In this document: positions 14,734 through 25,096 of the stretch, one piece after another
How positions within the stretch are numbered: position 1 is the first letter of the stretch
Layout of the letters: the number at the start of each line of letters is the position of its first letter
From: an uncultured Roseateles sp.
GTDB taxonomy: Bacteria > Pseudomonadota > Gammaproteobacteria > Burkholderiales > Burkholderiaceae_C
Reading direction: 5' to 3'
DNA: 64,000 bases
Assembly: GCF_963422335.1 (NCBI RefSeq)
Contig: NZ_OY729424.1
Coordinates: forward strand, 3,658,001 to 3,722,000
Program-made: the position numbers and the translations under genes
Notes under the pieces: model-generated
The model's input: only the letters and a program-made list of their open reading frames with translations
Database searches by the model: none
Told to the model about the DNA's origin: nothing

Positions 14734-15537
14734 ATGCAAGAGTCCCAGGTTCTGCTGTCCCAGCAAGGTGCCGTGCGCACCTTCACGCTCAATCGACCGG
14801 CTGCGTTGAACAGCTTCACGACCCAGATGCTGGGCGAGTTGCTGGTCGCGTTCGAGGCCTCGGCGGCCGATGCCAGCGTGCGCTGCATCGTCGTCACCGG
14901 GGCCGGCCGCGGCTTCTGTGCCGGCCAGGATCTGTCCGACCCCGCCATCAAACCCGATCTGACGCCAGGCGCGGCGCCCAAGGACATCGGCGCCTTGCTC
15001 GACGGTTTCTATATTCCGCTGGCCCTGCGCGTGCGTAGCATGCCGATCCCGGTGATTGCAGCCGTCAACGGCGTGGCGGCCGGCGCAGGTGCCAATTTCG
15101 CATTGGGCTGCGACCTGGTACTGGCCGGCCAGTCGGCCAGCTTCATCCAGGCCTTCTCGAAGATAGGCCTGGTGCCCGACTGTGGCGGTACCTGGCTGTT
15201 GCCGCGCCTGGTCGGCCGCGCCCAGGCGATGGCGCTGACGCTGCTGGGCGACAAGCTGCCGGCCGAGCAGGCCCGGGCGCTGGGCATGATTTACCGCTGC
15301 GTGCCGGATGCCGAATTGGCCGAGCAGGCGCAGGCGCTGGCCCAGCGCGTGGCCGCGATGCCGGTGGCCGCACTGGCCGCCACCCGCCAGGCGCTGGACA
15401 GCGCGATGCAGATGGACTGGGCCACCGCCCTGGCTCAGGAAGCGGCGCTGCAGCGCCAGCTGGGCATGGCGCATGACTACCAGGAGGGCGCCTCGGCCTT
15501 TCTGCAAAAGCGCCAACCGACCTTCAGCGACCGTTGA
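14734..15537 (+). CDS. paaG: 2-(1,2-epoxy-1,2-dihydrophenyl)acetyl-CoA isomerase PaaG
   Basis: This 267-aa crotonase-fold enzyme turns the ring epoxide into oxepin-CoA, the second ring step of aerobic phenylacetate breakdown. Family motifs are the oxyanion-hole strands GRGFCAGQDL (residues 58-67) and AAVNGVAAGAG, and the acidic loop KIGLVPDCGGTWLLPRLVG. The ATG at 14734 follows GAGGAAA. It is the first gene of the operon and its stop overlaps the paaI start by one base. Confidence 0.92.
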   Translation: MQESQVLLSQQGAVRTFTLNRPAALNSFTTQMLGELLVAFEASAADASVRCIVVTGAGRGFCAGQDLSDPAIKPDLTPGAAPKDIGALLDGFYIPLALRVRSMPIPVIAAVNGVAAGAGANFALGCDLVLAGQSASFIQAFSKIGLVPDCGGTWLLPRLVGRAQAMALTLLGDKLPAEQARALGMIYRCVPDAELAEQAQALAQRVAAMPVAALAATRQALDSAMQMDWATALAQEAALQRQLGMAHDYQEGASAFLQKRQPTFSDR

Positions 15538-16004
15538 TGGCCATGAGCGCAACCCACACCCCCCAGCAGATCGCTGAAGCCGTGCGCGACGCGATGTTCG
15601 CCAACGACCGTGCGTCCAAAGCCATGGGCATGGAGATTCTTGCCGTCGGCCCGGGCACGGCCACGCTGCGGATGGCCGTGCGCGACGACATGCTCAACGG
15701 CTTCGACATCTGCCACGGCGGCTTCATCACCACCCTGGCCGACTCGGCCTTTGCCTTTGCCTGCAACTCGCACAACGAGCTGACGGTGGCCTCCGGCTTC
15801 GCGATCGACATCGTCGCGCCCGGCCGTGTGGGCGACACACTGACGGCGGTGGCCGGCGAGGTTTCGCTGTCCGGCCGCACCGGCGTCTACGACATCACCA
15901 TCAGAAACCAGCGCGACGAACTGGTCGCGGTCTTTCGTGGCAAGAGCTACCGCATCAAGGGCAAGCCCGTGGTGGCAGGTCTTGTCACGCAGGCACAGGA
16001 GTAA
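15537..16004 (+). CDS. paaI: Hydroxyphenylacetyl-CoA thioesterase PaaI
   Basis: This 155-aa hotdog-fold thioesterase has the PaaI signature NGFDICHGGFITTLADSAFAF, in which the aspartate of the helix is catalytic. It rescues CoA from ring-hydroxylated phenylacetyl-CoA. The ATG at 15537 overlaps the paaG stop by one base (TGATG); a second ATG six bases later is possible. It is followed by paaK after five bases. Confidence 0.9.
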   Translation: MAMSATHTPQQIAEAVRDAMFANDRASKAMGMEILAVGPGTATLRMAVRDDMLNGFDICHGGFITTLADSAFAFACNSHNELTVASGFAIDIVAPGRVGDTLTAVAGEVSLSGRTGVYDITIRNQRDELVAVFRGKSYRIKGKPVVAGLVTQAQE

Positions 16005-16009
16005 CAGAC

Positions 16010-17317
<1,308 letters not shown>

Positions 17318-17327
17318 GGAGTACCGC

Positions 17328-18329
17328 ATGTACACCCAGGCAATGAGTGTCGGCCCGCAGGATGTGGCCGCCAAGGTGAAAAGTGCCGAAGAGGCGCAGC
17401 GCGAGGAGGCCTTCGAGGCCCGCATCGCCGCCGGCGACTTCATCGAGGCCAAGGACTGGATGCCCGAGCATTACCGCAAGACCCTGGTGCGCCAGATCAG
17501 CCAGCATGCGCATTCCGAGATCGTCGGCATGCTGCCCGAGGGCAACTGGATCTCGCGCGCGCCGACGCTGAAGCGCAAGGCCATCCTGCTGGCCAAGGTG
17601 CAGGACGAGGGCGGCCACGGTCTCTACCTCTACTCGGCCGCCGAAACCCTGGGCACGACCCGCGACCAGATGCTGGACGCCCTGCACACCGGCAAGGCCA
17701 AGTACAGCTCCATCTTCAACTACCCGACCCTGACCTGGGCCGATATCGGCGTGATCGGCTGGCTGGTCGATGGTGCGGCCATCATGAACCAGGTGCCGCT
17801 GTGCCGCTGCTCGTTCGCCCCCTATGCCCGCGCGATGATCCGTGTCTGCCGCGAGGAGAGCTTCCACCAGCGCCAGGGCTATGAAAGCCTGCTGGTGATG
17901 ATGCGCGACGGCACGGCCGAGCAGAAGGCCTTGGTGCAGGACGCCGTCAATCGCTGGTGGTGGCCTTCGCTGATGATGTTCGGCCCGGCCGACAGGGACT
18001 CGCCGAACTCCGAGCAATCGATGCGCTGGGGCATCAAGCGCATCTCCAACGACGATCTGCGCCAGAAGTTCGTCGATGCGACGATTCCGCAGGCCGATGT
18101 GCTGGGCGTGACCGTGCCCGATGCCGACCTGAAGTGGAACGAGGCCCGCGAGCACTACGACTTCGGCGCCATCGACTGGGCCGAGTTCTGGCGCGTCGTC
18201 GGCGGCGACGGCCCCTGCAACCGCGAGCGCCTGGCCACCCGTGTCAAGGCCTGGGACGACGGCGCCTGGGTGCGCGAAGCGGCCCTGGCCCACTCCCGCA
18301 AGCAAGCCACCCGGGCCCAGGCGGCCTGA
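17328..18329 (+). CDS. paaA: 1,2-phenylacetyl-CoA epoxidase, catalytic subunit PaaA
   Basis: PaaA is the di-iron subunit that epoxidises the aromatic ring of phenylacetyl-CoA using O2. This 333-aa protein has the two ExxH iron-binding pairs: E94/H97 in DEGGHG and E177/H180 in EESFHQ. The ATG at 17328 is six bases after AAGGAG. It works with PaaB, PaaC and PaaE encoded directly downstream. Confidence 0.95.
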   Translation: MYTQAMSVGPQDVAAKVKSAEEAQREEAFEARIAAGDFIEAKDWMPEHYRKTLVRQISQHAHSEIVGMLPEGNWISRAPTLKRKAILLAKVQDEGGHGLYLYSAAETLGTTRDQMLDALHTGKAKYSSIFNYPTLTWADIGVIGWLVDGAAIMNQVPLCRCSFAPYARAMIRVCREESFHQRQGYESLLVMMRDGTAEQKALVQDAVNRWWWPSLMMFGPADRDSPNSEQSMRWGIKRISNDDLRQKFVDATIPQADVLGVTVPDADLKWNEAREHYDFGAIDWAEFWRVVGGDGPCNRERLATRVKAWDDGAWVREAALAHSRKQATRAQAA

Positions 18330-18352
18330 GCCGACGACAAGGAATCATCATC

Positions 18353-18667
18353 ATGAGCGACAACAAGCAAGCTTCCTCTGCCACCGCCACCGAATGGCCG
18401 CTGTGGGAGGTGTTCGTGCGCAGCAAGGCCGGCCTCGACCACAAGCATTGCGGCAGCCTGCACGCGGCCGACGCCAAGATGGCCGTGCAGCTGGCCCGCG
18501 ACGTCTACACCCGCCGCCAGGAGGGCACCAGCATCTGGGTCGTGCTGTCCAGCCAGATCGTCGCCTCGGACCCGGGCGAGAAGGGCATGTACTTCGATCC
18601 GATGGAAGACAAGGTGTACCGCCACCCGACCTTCTATCAGCTGCCCGAATCCGTTGACCACATGTAA
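18353..18667 (+). CDS. paaB: 1,2-phenylacetyl-CoA epoxidase subunit PaaB
   Basis: This 104-aa protein is the small structural subunit that bridges the PaaAC heterodimers. The family signature WPLWEVFVRSK-GL-HKHCGSLHAAD is present, followed by ARDVYTRRQEG and ASDPGEKGMYFDP. Length is typical. It follows paaA after 23 bp with an AAGGAA site. Confidence 0.93.
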   Translation: MSDNKQASSATATEWPLWEVFVRSKAGLDHKHCGSLHAADAKMAVQLARDVYTRRQEGTSIWVVLSSQIVASDPGEKGMYFDPMEDKVYRHPTFYQLPESVDHM

Positions 18668-18677
18668 GGCAGGGCTC

Positions 18678-19454
18678 ATGAGTACTCCCTCCATTCACGT
18701 CGGCGACTCCGCCTCGGTGCGCTATCTGCTGCGCCTGGCCGACAGCTGCCTGATCCTCTCGCAGCGCCTGGGCGAGTGGTGCGGCCACGGCCCCATCCTC
18801 GAAGAAGACCTGGCCTTGACCAATATGGCGCTGGACCTGGTGGGCCAGGCCCGCGGCCTCTTGACCCGCGTCGGCCAGCTCGACGGCAAGGGCCATGACG
18901 AGGACCAACTGGCCTTTCTGCGCGAGGAGCGTCACTACTACAACCCGGTGCTGATGGAGTTGCCGCGCGGCGACTTCGCCTTCACCCAGGCGCGCAACTT
19001 CGCCGTCGCCACCTGGCTGGAGCTGCTGTGGCAGCGCCTGCAATCGTCCAGCGACGCCGAGGTGGCGGCCATCGCCGCCAAGGCGGTGAAGGAGGCCCGC
19101 TACCAGCAGCAGCATGCGGCCGACTGGGTTGTGCGCCTGGGCGATGGCACGGCCGAGTCGAAGGCCCGCATGGAGGCTGCCTTGAGCACGCTGTGGCCCT
19201 TCTTCAACGAGTTGTTCGTCGATGATGCGGTTGATGCGGCGGCGGTGCAAAGCGGCCTGGGTCCGGCCTGGAGCGAGCTCAAGGCCGAGTGGCAGCAGGC
19301 CATGGATGCGGTGCTGGACGAGGCGGGCCTGGCCCAGCCCAAACCCAGTGCCTACGTTTCCGCCGGCCGCCAGGGCGTGCACAGCGAGCATATGGGCCAT
19401 ATGCTGGCCGAGATGCAGTACCTGCAGCGCGCCTATCCGGGCGGCGTCTGGTAG
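18678..19454 (+). CDS. paaC: 1,2-phenylacetyl-CoA epoxidase subunit PaaC
   Basis: This 258-aa ferritin-like protein is the non-catalytic partner of PaaA. Typical blocks are LRLADSCLILSQRLGEWCGHGP, EDLALTNMALDLVGQARGLL and ARNFAVATWL. The C-terminal HMGHMLAEMQYLQRAYPG block is strongly conserved in PaaC. It begins 10 bp after the paaB stop. Confidence 0.93.
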   Translation: MSTPSIHVGDSASVRYLLRLADSCLILSQRLGEWCGHGPILEEDLALTNMALDLVGQARGLLTRVGQLDGKGHDEDQLAFLREERHYYNPVLMELPRGDFAFTQARNFAVATWLELLWQRLQSSSDAEVAAIAAKAVKEARYQQQHAADWVVRLGDGTAESKARMEAALSTLWPFFNELFVDDAVDAAAVQSGLGPAWSELKAEWQQAMDAVLDEAGLAQPKPSAYVSAGRQGVHSEHMGHMLAEMQYLQRAYPGGVW

Positions 19455-19459
19455 CCATC

Positions 19460-19978
19460 ATGACCTTGCCCATGGCCAATAGCTGCGGCCGCCTGGAGGC
19501 GGCCTGGGAGGTGCTGCGCCAGATTCCCGACCCCGAGGTGCCGGTGATCTCGCTGGCCGAGTTGGGCATCGTGCGCGACCTGCGCGAGACGGCAGGCGGC
19601 CTGGAGGTGGTGCTGACGCCCACCTATTCCGGCTGCCCGGCCACCGAGCTGATTCAGGACAATGTCCGCACCGGCCTGGCCGCCTTCGGCGAGATCCAGA
19701 TCACGATGCAGCGCGCACCGGCCTGGACGACCGACTGGATCAGCGAGGAGGGCAGGGCCAAGCTGAAGGCCTACGGCATCGTGCCGCCCGGCCTGACCCA
19801 TTTGACGGAGGGTCAGCCGATTCGCTTCGTGCGCCGCGGCGCCCAGGCCCGCCTGGCCTGCCCGCACTGCGGCAGCGAGAACACCGAGAAGACCTCGGCC
19901 TTTGGTTCCACCCCTTGCAAGGCGCTGTACCGCTGCCTGGCCTGCCTGGAACCCTTCGAGCATTTCAAACCGATCTAG
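19460..19978 (+). CDS. paaD: PaaD, iron-sulfur/di-iron assembly factor of the phenylacetate epoxidase
   Basis: This 172-aa protein has a DUF59/MIP18-type N-terminal domain (EVLRQIPDPEVPVISLAELG and PTYSGCPATELI) and a C-terminal zinc-ribbon with CPHCGSENTEKTSAFGSTPCK and CLACLEPF. PaaD is thought to help mature the epoxidase iron centres. It is five bases after paaC and 16 bases before paaE. Confidence 0.92.
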   Translation: MTLPMANSCGRLEAAWEVLRQIPDPEVPVISLAELGIVRDLRETAGGLEVVLTPTYSGCPATELIQDNVRTGLAAFGEIQITMQRAPAWTTDWISEEGRAKLKAYGIVPPGLTHLTEGQPIRFVRRGAQARLACPHCGSENTEKTSAFGSTPCKALYRCLACLEPFEHFKPI

Positions 19979-19994
19979 AGCCACAGGATCCACC

Positions 19995-21074
19995 ATGAGC
20001 CTGCATTTCCATCCCCTGCGCGTGCGCGAGGTGCGCCCCGACACCGAAGAGGCCGTGATCGTCAGCTTTGACGTGCCCGCCGAGCTGAGCGAGGCCTTCA
20101 AGTTCACCCAGGGCCAATACCTGACCCTGCGCAACGATGTGGGCGGCGAGGACCTGCGCCGCTCCTATTCGATCTGCGCCGGCATCGATGACGGCGAGTT
20201 GCGCGTGGGCGTGCGCCGCGTCGGCGGCGGCCGGTTCTCGAACTGGGTCAACAGCGAGCTGAAGGCCGGCGACATCCTGCAGGTCTATCCGCCGCAGGGC
20301 CGCTTCTTCGTGCCGGTCGATCCTGCCAGCCAGCGCCACTATGTCGGCATCGCCGGCGGTTCCGGCATCACGCCCATTCTGTCCATCATGAAGACCATGC
20401 TGGCGCGCGAGCCCGGCAGCCGCTTCACGCTGATCTACGGCAACCGCCGCCAGGCCTCGACGATGTTCAAGGAAGAGATCGAGGACCTGAAGAACCAGTA
20501 CCTGACCCGCGTCAGCCTGCACCATGTGTTCAGCGACGAGGCCACCGACTCGCCGCTGATGGCCGGCATCATGAACCGCGACAAGATCGCCGAGTTTCTG
20601 ACGACCCTGGTGGCCCCCGGCGGCATCGATCATGCATTCATCTGCGGCCCCTACCAGATGAATGACGAGGCCGAGGCAGCGCTGCTGGGCGCCGGCGTGG
20701 CCCAGGAGCGCATCCATATCGAGCGCTTCGGCACGCCGGAGATGCTGCAGGGCAAGGCGCCGCCGCACGAGGTGCGGCCGGAGGATGCCGAGAGTGCCCG
20801 CGTCGTCGTGATACGCGATGGCGTATCGCGCGAGATCGAGTTCAGCAAGAACGATCCCAGCATCCTGGACGCCGCCGCGCGGGCCGGCATGGACGTGCCG
20901 TTCTCGTGCAAGAGCGGCGTCTGTTCGACCTGCCGCTGCAAGCTGCTGGAGGGCGAGGTGCGCATGGACAAGAACTTCGCACTCGAGAAGCATGAGATTG
21001 CCGCCGGCTTCATCCTCAGCTGCCAGGCCCATCCGCTGACGCCAAAAGTCGTTATTTCCTACGACGAACGCTGA
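19995..21074 (+). CDS. paaE: 1,2-phenylacetyl-CoA epoxidase reductase PaaE
   Basis: This 359-aa protein feeds electrons from NADPH to PaaA. It has three parts in order: an FAD domain with RRSYSIC (residues 55-61), an NAD(P) domain with AGGSGITP (about 120-127), and a C-terminal plant-type [2Fe-2S] ferredoxin domain with C305, C310, C313 and C343. The stop overlaps the ATG of the TetR gene by one base. Confidence 0.95.
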   Translation: MSLHFHPLRVREVRPDTEEAVIVSFDVPAELSEAFKFTQGQYLTLRNDVGGEDLRRSYSICAGIDDGELRVGVRRVGGGRFSNWVNSELKAGDILQVYPPQGRFFVPVDPASQRHYVGIAGGSGITPILSIMKTMLAREPGSRFTLIYGNRRQASTMFKEEIEDLKNQYLTRVSLHHVFSDEATDSPLMAGIMNRDKIAEFLTTLVAPGGIDHAFICGPYQMNDEAEAALLGAGVAQERIHIERFGTPEMLQGKAPPHEVRPEDAESARVVVIRDGVSREIEFSKNDPSILDAAARAGMDVPFSCKSGVCSTCRCKLLEGEVRMDKNFALEKHEIAAGFILSCQAHPLTPKVVISYDER

Positions 21075-21694
21075 TGGCACGCGGACGCGCCCCGGGTTTT
21101 GAATCGCAGCGTGACGAGATCGTTCGTCACGCCGCCCAGCTGTTTGCCCGCAAGGGCTATACCGGCACCTCGATGAACGAGGTGGCCGAGGCCTGCGCTG
21201 TCTCCAAGCCGACGCTCTACCACTACGTGCGCGACAAGTACGAGCTGCTGGTGCTGATTGCCGAAGGCCATGTGACGCGGCTGGCGCATCTGATCGAAGA
21301 GGTCGATGCCGTGCCGCGCCCGCCCGAGGAGCGGCTGCGCGCGCTGATCACCCGCTTCGTGCGCGAGTATTCCGAGGCCCAGCACCACCACCGCGTGCTG
21401 ACCGAGGATGTGAAGTTCCTGAACGAGGAAGACCAGACCCGCGTGCTCGATCTGGAGCGCCGCGTGGTGATGGCTTTTGCCAACGCCGTGGCCGCGGTAC
21501 GCCCCGAATTGTTGGCTGCACAGCTGCACAAGCCGCTGACCATGCTTTTGTTTGGCATGATCAACTGGATGTTCACCTGGCTCAAACCCGAGGGTGAGCT
21601 GACCTATGACGCCATGGCCCCGATGGTGGCCGATCTGTTTTTCGGCGGCATAGGGGCGGTGAAGGCCGAGCCGGCCACGGCCGAACTGGCTTGA
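21074..21694 (+). CDS. paaR: TetR family regulator, probable PaaR
   Basis: This 206-aa protein has an N-terminal TetR helix-turn-helix (RDEIVRHAAQLFARKGYTGTSMNEVAEACAV then KPTLYHYVRDKYELL). It is translationally coupled to paaE (TGATG overlap), which places it as the last gene of the core operon. In betaproteobacteria a TetR-type PaaR represses paa genes until phenylacetyl-CoA appears. Identity as PaaR is inferred from position and from the perfect palindrome at 14673-14686. Confidence 0.8.
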   Translation: MARGRAPGFESQRDEIVRHAAQLFARKGYTGTSMNEVAEACAVSKPTLYHYVRDKYELLVLIAEGHVTRLAHLIEEVDAVPRPPEERLRALITRFVREYSEAQHHHRVLTEDVKFLNEEDQTRVLDLERRVVMAFANAVAAVRPELLAAQLHKPLTMLLFGMINWMFTWLKPEGELTYDAMAPMVADLFFGGIGAVKAEPATAELA

Positions 21695-21746
21695 ACCGAC
21701 GCACCGAGTTCCCTGATTCCGATAAACCACGTAGGAGACCGAGACA

Positions 21747-22904
21747 ATGAAATTCATCAAACACCTGCTGGCGCTGGCCGCGCTGAGCGCGACGCTGAGC
21801 GCTTCATTCAACGCTCAGGCCGACATCAATGTGGGCGTGACGCTGTCCACCACCGGTGCCGCCGCTTCGCTGGGTATTCCCGAGAAGAACACCATCACCC
21901 TGCTGCCCACCACCATCGCGGGTCAGAAGGTCAACTACATCGTGCTGGACGATGCCTCCGACACGACTGCCGCCGTCTCCAACACGCGCAAGCTGATCAC
22001 CGAGAGCAAGGTCGACGTGATCATCGGCTCCACCGTCACGCCCAATTCGCTGGCCATGGTGGACGTGGTCGCCGAGGCGCAGACGCCCATGCTGTCGATC
22101 GCCGCTTCGTCGCGCATCGTCGAGCCGGTCGATGCGAAGAAGCGCTGGGTCTTCAAGACGCCGCAGAACGACATCATGATGGCGCTGGCCATCGTCCAGC
22201 ACATGGTGGACAACGGCGTCAAGACGGCCGGCTACATCGGCTTTGCCGACGCTTACGGCGAGGGCTGGTACCAGGAGTTCGTCAAGATCGCCGCCATCAA
22301 GGGCCTGCAGGTCGTGGCCAACGAGCGCTTCAACCGCAATGACACCTCGGTCACCGGCCAGGTGCTGAAGGTGATGGCAGCCAAGCCCGATGCGGTGCTG
22401 ATCGGTGGCTCGGGCACGCCGGCCGTGCTGCCGCAAAAGACGCTGAAGGAACGCGGCTACGCCGGCAAGTACTACCAGACCCATGGCGTGGCCAACAACG
22501 ACTTCCTGCGCGTCGGTGGCAAGGACGTCGAGGGCACCCTGTTGCCCGCCGGCCCGGTGCTGGTGGCGGCTCAGCTGCCGGCCAACCATCCGGTGCGCAA
22601 GAGTGCGCTGGAGTACACGGCCAAGTACGAGGCCGCCTTCGGCAAGGGCTCGGTCAGCACCTTCGGCGGCCATGCCTGGGACATCGGTCTGCTGCTGCAG
22701 CACGCCGTGCCGGTGGCCTTGAAGAAGGCCCAGCCCGGCACACCGGCCTTCCGTGCCGCGCTGCGCGATGCGCTGGAAGCGACCAAGGAAATCGCCGGCG
22801 CCCATGGCGTGTTCAATATGTCGCCCAACGACCATCTGGGTCTGGACCAGCGCGCCCGCGTGATGGTCAAGATCGAGAACGGCAGCTGGAAGTACATCCC
22901 GTAA
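21747..22904 (+). CDS. Periplasmic binding protein of a branched-chain-amino-acid-type ABC transporter
   Basis: This 385-aa protein starts with a signal peptide (MKFIKHLLALAALSATLSA, cut after about residue 25) and has the type I periplasmic binding fold of the LivJ/LivK class: VGVTLSTTGAAASLGIPEKN, SKVDVIIGSTVTPNSLA and YGEGWYQEFVKIA. In this context it could bring phenylacetate or a related aromatic acid to a transporter. No permease or ATPase gene is next to it, so it is an orphan here or serves one encoded elsewhere. Confidence 0.85.
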   Translation: MKFIKHLLALAALSATLSASFNAQADINVGVTLSTTGAAASLGIPEKNTITLLPTTIAGQKVNYIVLDDASDTTAAVSNTRKLITESKVDVIIGSTVTPNSLAMVDVVAEAQTPMLSIAASSRIVEPVDAKKRWVFKTPQNDIMMALAIVQHMVDNGVKTAGYIGFADAYGEGWYQEFVKIAAIKGLQVVANERFNRNDTSVTGQVLKVMAAKPDAVLIGGSGTPAVLPQKTLKERGYAGKYYQTHGVANNDFLRVGGKDVEGTLLPAGPVLVAAQLPANHPVRKSALEYTAKYEAAFGKGSVSTFGGHAWDIGLLLQHAVPVALKKAQPGTPAFRAALRDALEATKEIAGAHGVFNMSPNDHLGLDQRARVMVKIENGSWKYIP

Positions 22905-22921
22905 GCATTGACTCCGTCTTT

Positions 22922-22952
22922 CACCCGGGCGGCGCACGGCGCCATCCGGGTG
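22922..22952 (+). terminator. Nested hairpin between the binding protein gene and paaZ
   Basis: A strong hairpin has outer arms CACCCGG and CCGGGTG and inner arms GGCGC and GCGCC around an ACG loop, followed by a T-rich stretch (ATTTCTTCTCTGTT). It begins 17 bp after the stop of the binding protein gene. It could end that transcript or reduce read-through into paaZ. Confidence 0.5.
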
Positions 22953-22979
22953 ACCCATTTCTTCTCTGTTGAGCCCGTC

Positions 22980-25031
22980 ATGAGCAGCACCCCCATCCTC
23001 CAAAGTTTCATCGCCGACCGCTGGGTGGGTGTTCAGGCCGGCAAGGCCTTGCACAGTGCCATCGACGGCCATGCCGTGGCTCTGGCCCATGCCGACGAGC
23101 TCGACTTCGCCGAGGCGCTGCACCACGGCCGCACCCGCGGCCTGAAGACGCTGACGGCCATGCACTTCCAGCATCGCGCGGCCATACTGCGCGCGCTGGG
23201 CGCCTATCTGCTGGAGCACAAGGAGCAGCTCTACGCGGTGTCGCACCACACCGGCGCCACCCGCGCCGACAGCTGGATAGACATCGAGGGTGGCGCCGGC
23301 ACGCTCTACGCCTATGCCAGCATGGGCGCCAACGAACTGCCGTCCAGCAATGTGATGCACGAGGGCCCGGTGCTGCAGCTGGGCAAGGGCGGTCAGTTCT
23401 TCGGCACCCACATCCTGGTGCCGCGCGGCGGCGTCGCGGTGCACATCAATGCCTTCAATTTCCCGATCTGGGGTCTGCTTGAGAAGTTCGCCCCGGCCTT
23501 TCTGGCCGGCATGCCCTGCATCGCCAAGCCGGCCACCGCCACCAGCTATCTGACCGAAGCGGCCGTGCGCCTGATGCACGCCTCCGGTCTGCTGCCCGAG
23601 GGCAGCCTGCAACTGATCGTCGGCAGCAGCGGAGACCTGCTGGACCGCCTGACCGAGCAGGACCTCGTCACCTTCACCGGCTCCGCCGACACGGCGACGA
23701 TGCTGAAGGCCAACAAGAATCTGCTTGCGCGCTCGGTGCCCTTCAATGCCGAGGCCGACTCGCTGAATTGCTCCATCCTCGCGCCCGATGTGACGCCCGA
23801 CGACGAAGAGTTCGACCTCTTCATCAAGGAAGTCGCCAAGGAAATGACAGCCAAGGCCGGCCAGAAGTGCACGGCCATACGCCGCGCCATCGTGCCGCGC
23901 GCGCAGCTCGATGCGGTGGCCACCAAGCTGCGCGAGCGCCTGGCCAAGATCGTTGTCGGTGATCCGTCGGTCGAGGGTGTGCGCATGGGCGCGCTGGCTT
24001 CCAAGGCCCAGCAGTCCGATGTGGCCGAGCGCCTGGCGCTGCTGCTCGAGGGCAACGAGCTGGTGTTTGGCGAGCGCGACGGTTTTGCGCCGGTGGGCGA
24101 GGGCGTGGCCGCGGGGGCCTTCTTCGCGCCGTCACTGGTGCTGTGCCGCGACGCGTTTGGCAATGCCCATGTGCACAACGTCGAGGCCTTCGGCCCTGTC
24201 AGTACCTTGATGGCTTATGACGATGTCGATGAGGCGATCGCGCTGGCCGCCAAGGGCCGCGGCAGCCTGGTCGGCAGCCTGGTGACCCATGACCCGCTGA
24301 TCGCTGCACGCGTCGTGCCGGCCGCTGCGGCCTACCACGGCCGCATCCTGGTGCTGGACCGCGATGCCGCCAAGGAATCGACCGGCCACGGCTCACCGCT
24401 GCCGCAGCTCAAGCACGGCGGCCCGGGTCGCGCCGGCGGTGGCGAAGAACTCGGCGGCCTGCGTGCCGTCAAGCACTACCTGCAGCGCACGGCGGTGCAG
24501 GGCTCGCCGACGATGATCACGGCCATCACCGGCGAGTACCAGCGCGGAGGTGCGGTGCGCGAGGACGGCATCCATCCGTTCCGCAAGCACTTCGAAGACA
24601 TCCAGGTCGGCGACTCGTTGCTGACCCACCGCCGCACCGTCGGCGAGGCCGACATCGTCAACTTCGGCGGCATCTCGGGCGACTATTTCTACATGCACTT
24701 CGACGAGATCGCGGCCAAGAAGACGCAGTTCGGCAAGCGCATTGCCCACGGCTACTTCGTGTTGTCGGCCGCGGCCGGCCTGTTCGTCTCGCCGGGCGAG
24801 GGGCCGGTGCTGGCCAACTACGGGCTGGACACGCTGCGCTTTGTCAAGCCGGTGGGCATAGGCGACACGATACGTGCGCGCCTGACTGCCAAGCGCAAGA
24901 TCGACCGCCCCACCAAGCGCGACCAGCAGCCCCAGGGCGTGGTGGCCTGGGATGTGGCGGTGACGAATCAGGACGACGAGCTGGTGGCCAGCTACGACAT
25001 CCTGACGCTGGTGCTCAAGCGCGGCGCCTGA
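22980..25031 (+). CDS. paaZ: Oxepin-CoA hydrolase / 3-oxo-5,6-dehydrosuberyl-CoA semialdehyde dehydrogenase PaaZ
   Basis: This 683-aa fusion opens the oxepin ring and oxidises the resulting aldehyde. Residues 1 to about 520 form an aldehyde dehydrogenase domain with the catalytic cysteine C297 in AGQKCTAIRR. Residues from about 531 form a MaoC-type hydratase domain (HPFRKHFEDIQVGDSL, FGGISGDYFYMHFDE, ahead of GKRIAHGYFVLS). Length fits PaaZ. The later beta-oxidation genes paaF, paaH and paaJ are not in the window. A longer frame back to 22908 was rejected because it crosses the hairpin. Confidence 0.94.
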   Translation: MSSTPILQSFIADRWVGVQAGKALHSAIDGHAVALAHADELDFAEALHHGRTRGLKTLTAMHFQHRAAILRALGAYLLEHKEQLYAVSHHTGATRADSWIDIEGGAGTLYAYASMGANELPSSNVMHEGPVLQLGKGGQFFGTHILVPRGGVAVHINAFNFPIWGLLEKFAPAFLAGMPCIAKPATATSYLTEAAVRLMHASGLLPEGSLQLIVGSSGDLLDRLTEQDLVTFTGSADTATMLKANKNLLARSVPFNAEADSLNCSILAPDVTPDDEEFDLFIKEVAKEMTAKAGQKCTAIRRAIVPRAQLDAVATKLRERLAKIVVGDPSVEGVRMGALASKAQQSDVAERLALLLEGNELVFGERDGFAPVGEGVAAGAFFAPSLVLCRDAFGNAHVHNVEAFGPVSTLMAYDDVDEAIALAAKGRGSLVGSLVTHDPLIAARVVPAAAAYHGRILVLDRDAAKESTGHGSPLPQLKHGGPGRAGGGEELGGLRAVKHYLQRTAVQGSPTMITAITGEYQRGGAVREDGIHPFRKHFEDIQVGDSLLTHRRTVGEADIVNFGGISGDYFYMHFDEIAAKKTQFGKRIAHGYFVLSAAAGLFVSPGEGPVLANYGLDTLRFVKPVGIGDTIRARLTAKRKIDRPTKRDQQPQGVVAWDVAVTNQDDELVASYDILTLVLKRGA

Positions 25032-25045
25032 ACCGCGTTGTCATC

Positions 25046-25080
25046 AAAAAAAGCCACTGTCGTGACAGCGGCTTTTCTTT
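25046..25080. terminator. Bidirectional intrinsic terminator
   Basis: The stem AAAAGCCaCTGTC pairs with GACAGcGGCTTTT around a two-base loop and is flanked by A-runs on the left and T-runs on the right. It lies between the convergent paaZ and NlpC/P60 genes and should stop both. Confidence 0.85.
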
Positions 25081-25096
25081 GCCTGGGCCCAGCACC

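Noticed and set aside
21804..23612. Long antisense open frame opposite the binding protein and paaZ
   Set aside because: Histidine/glutamine/glycine-rich translation typical of reverse-complement shadows; the forward strand encodes recognised proteins.
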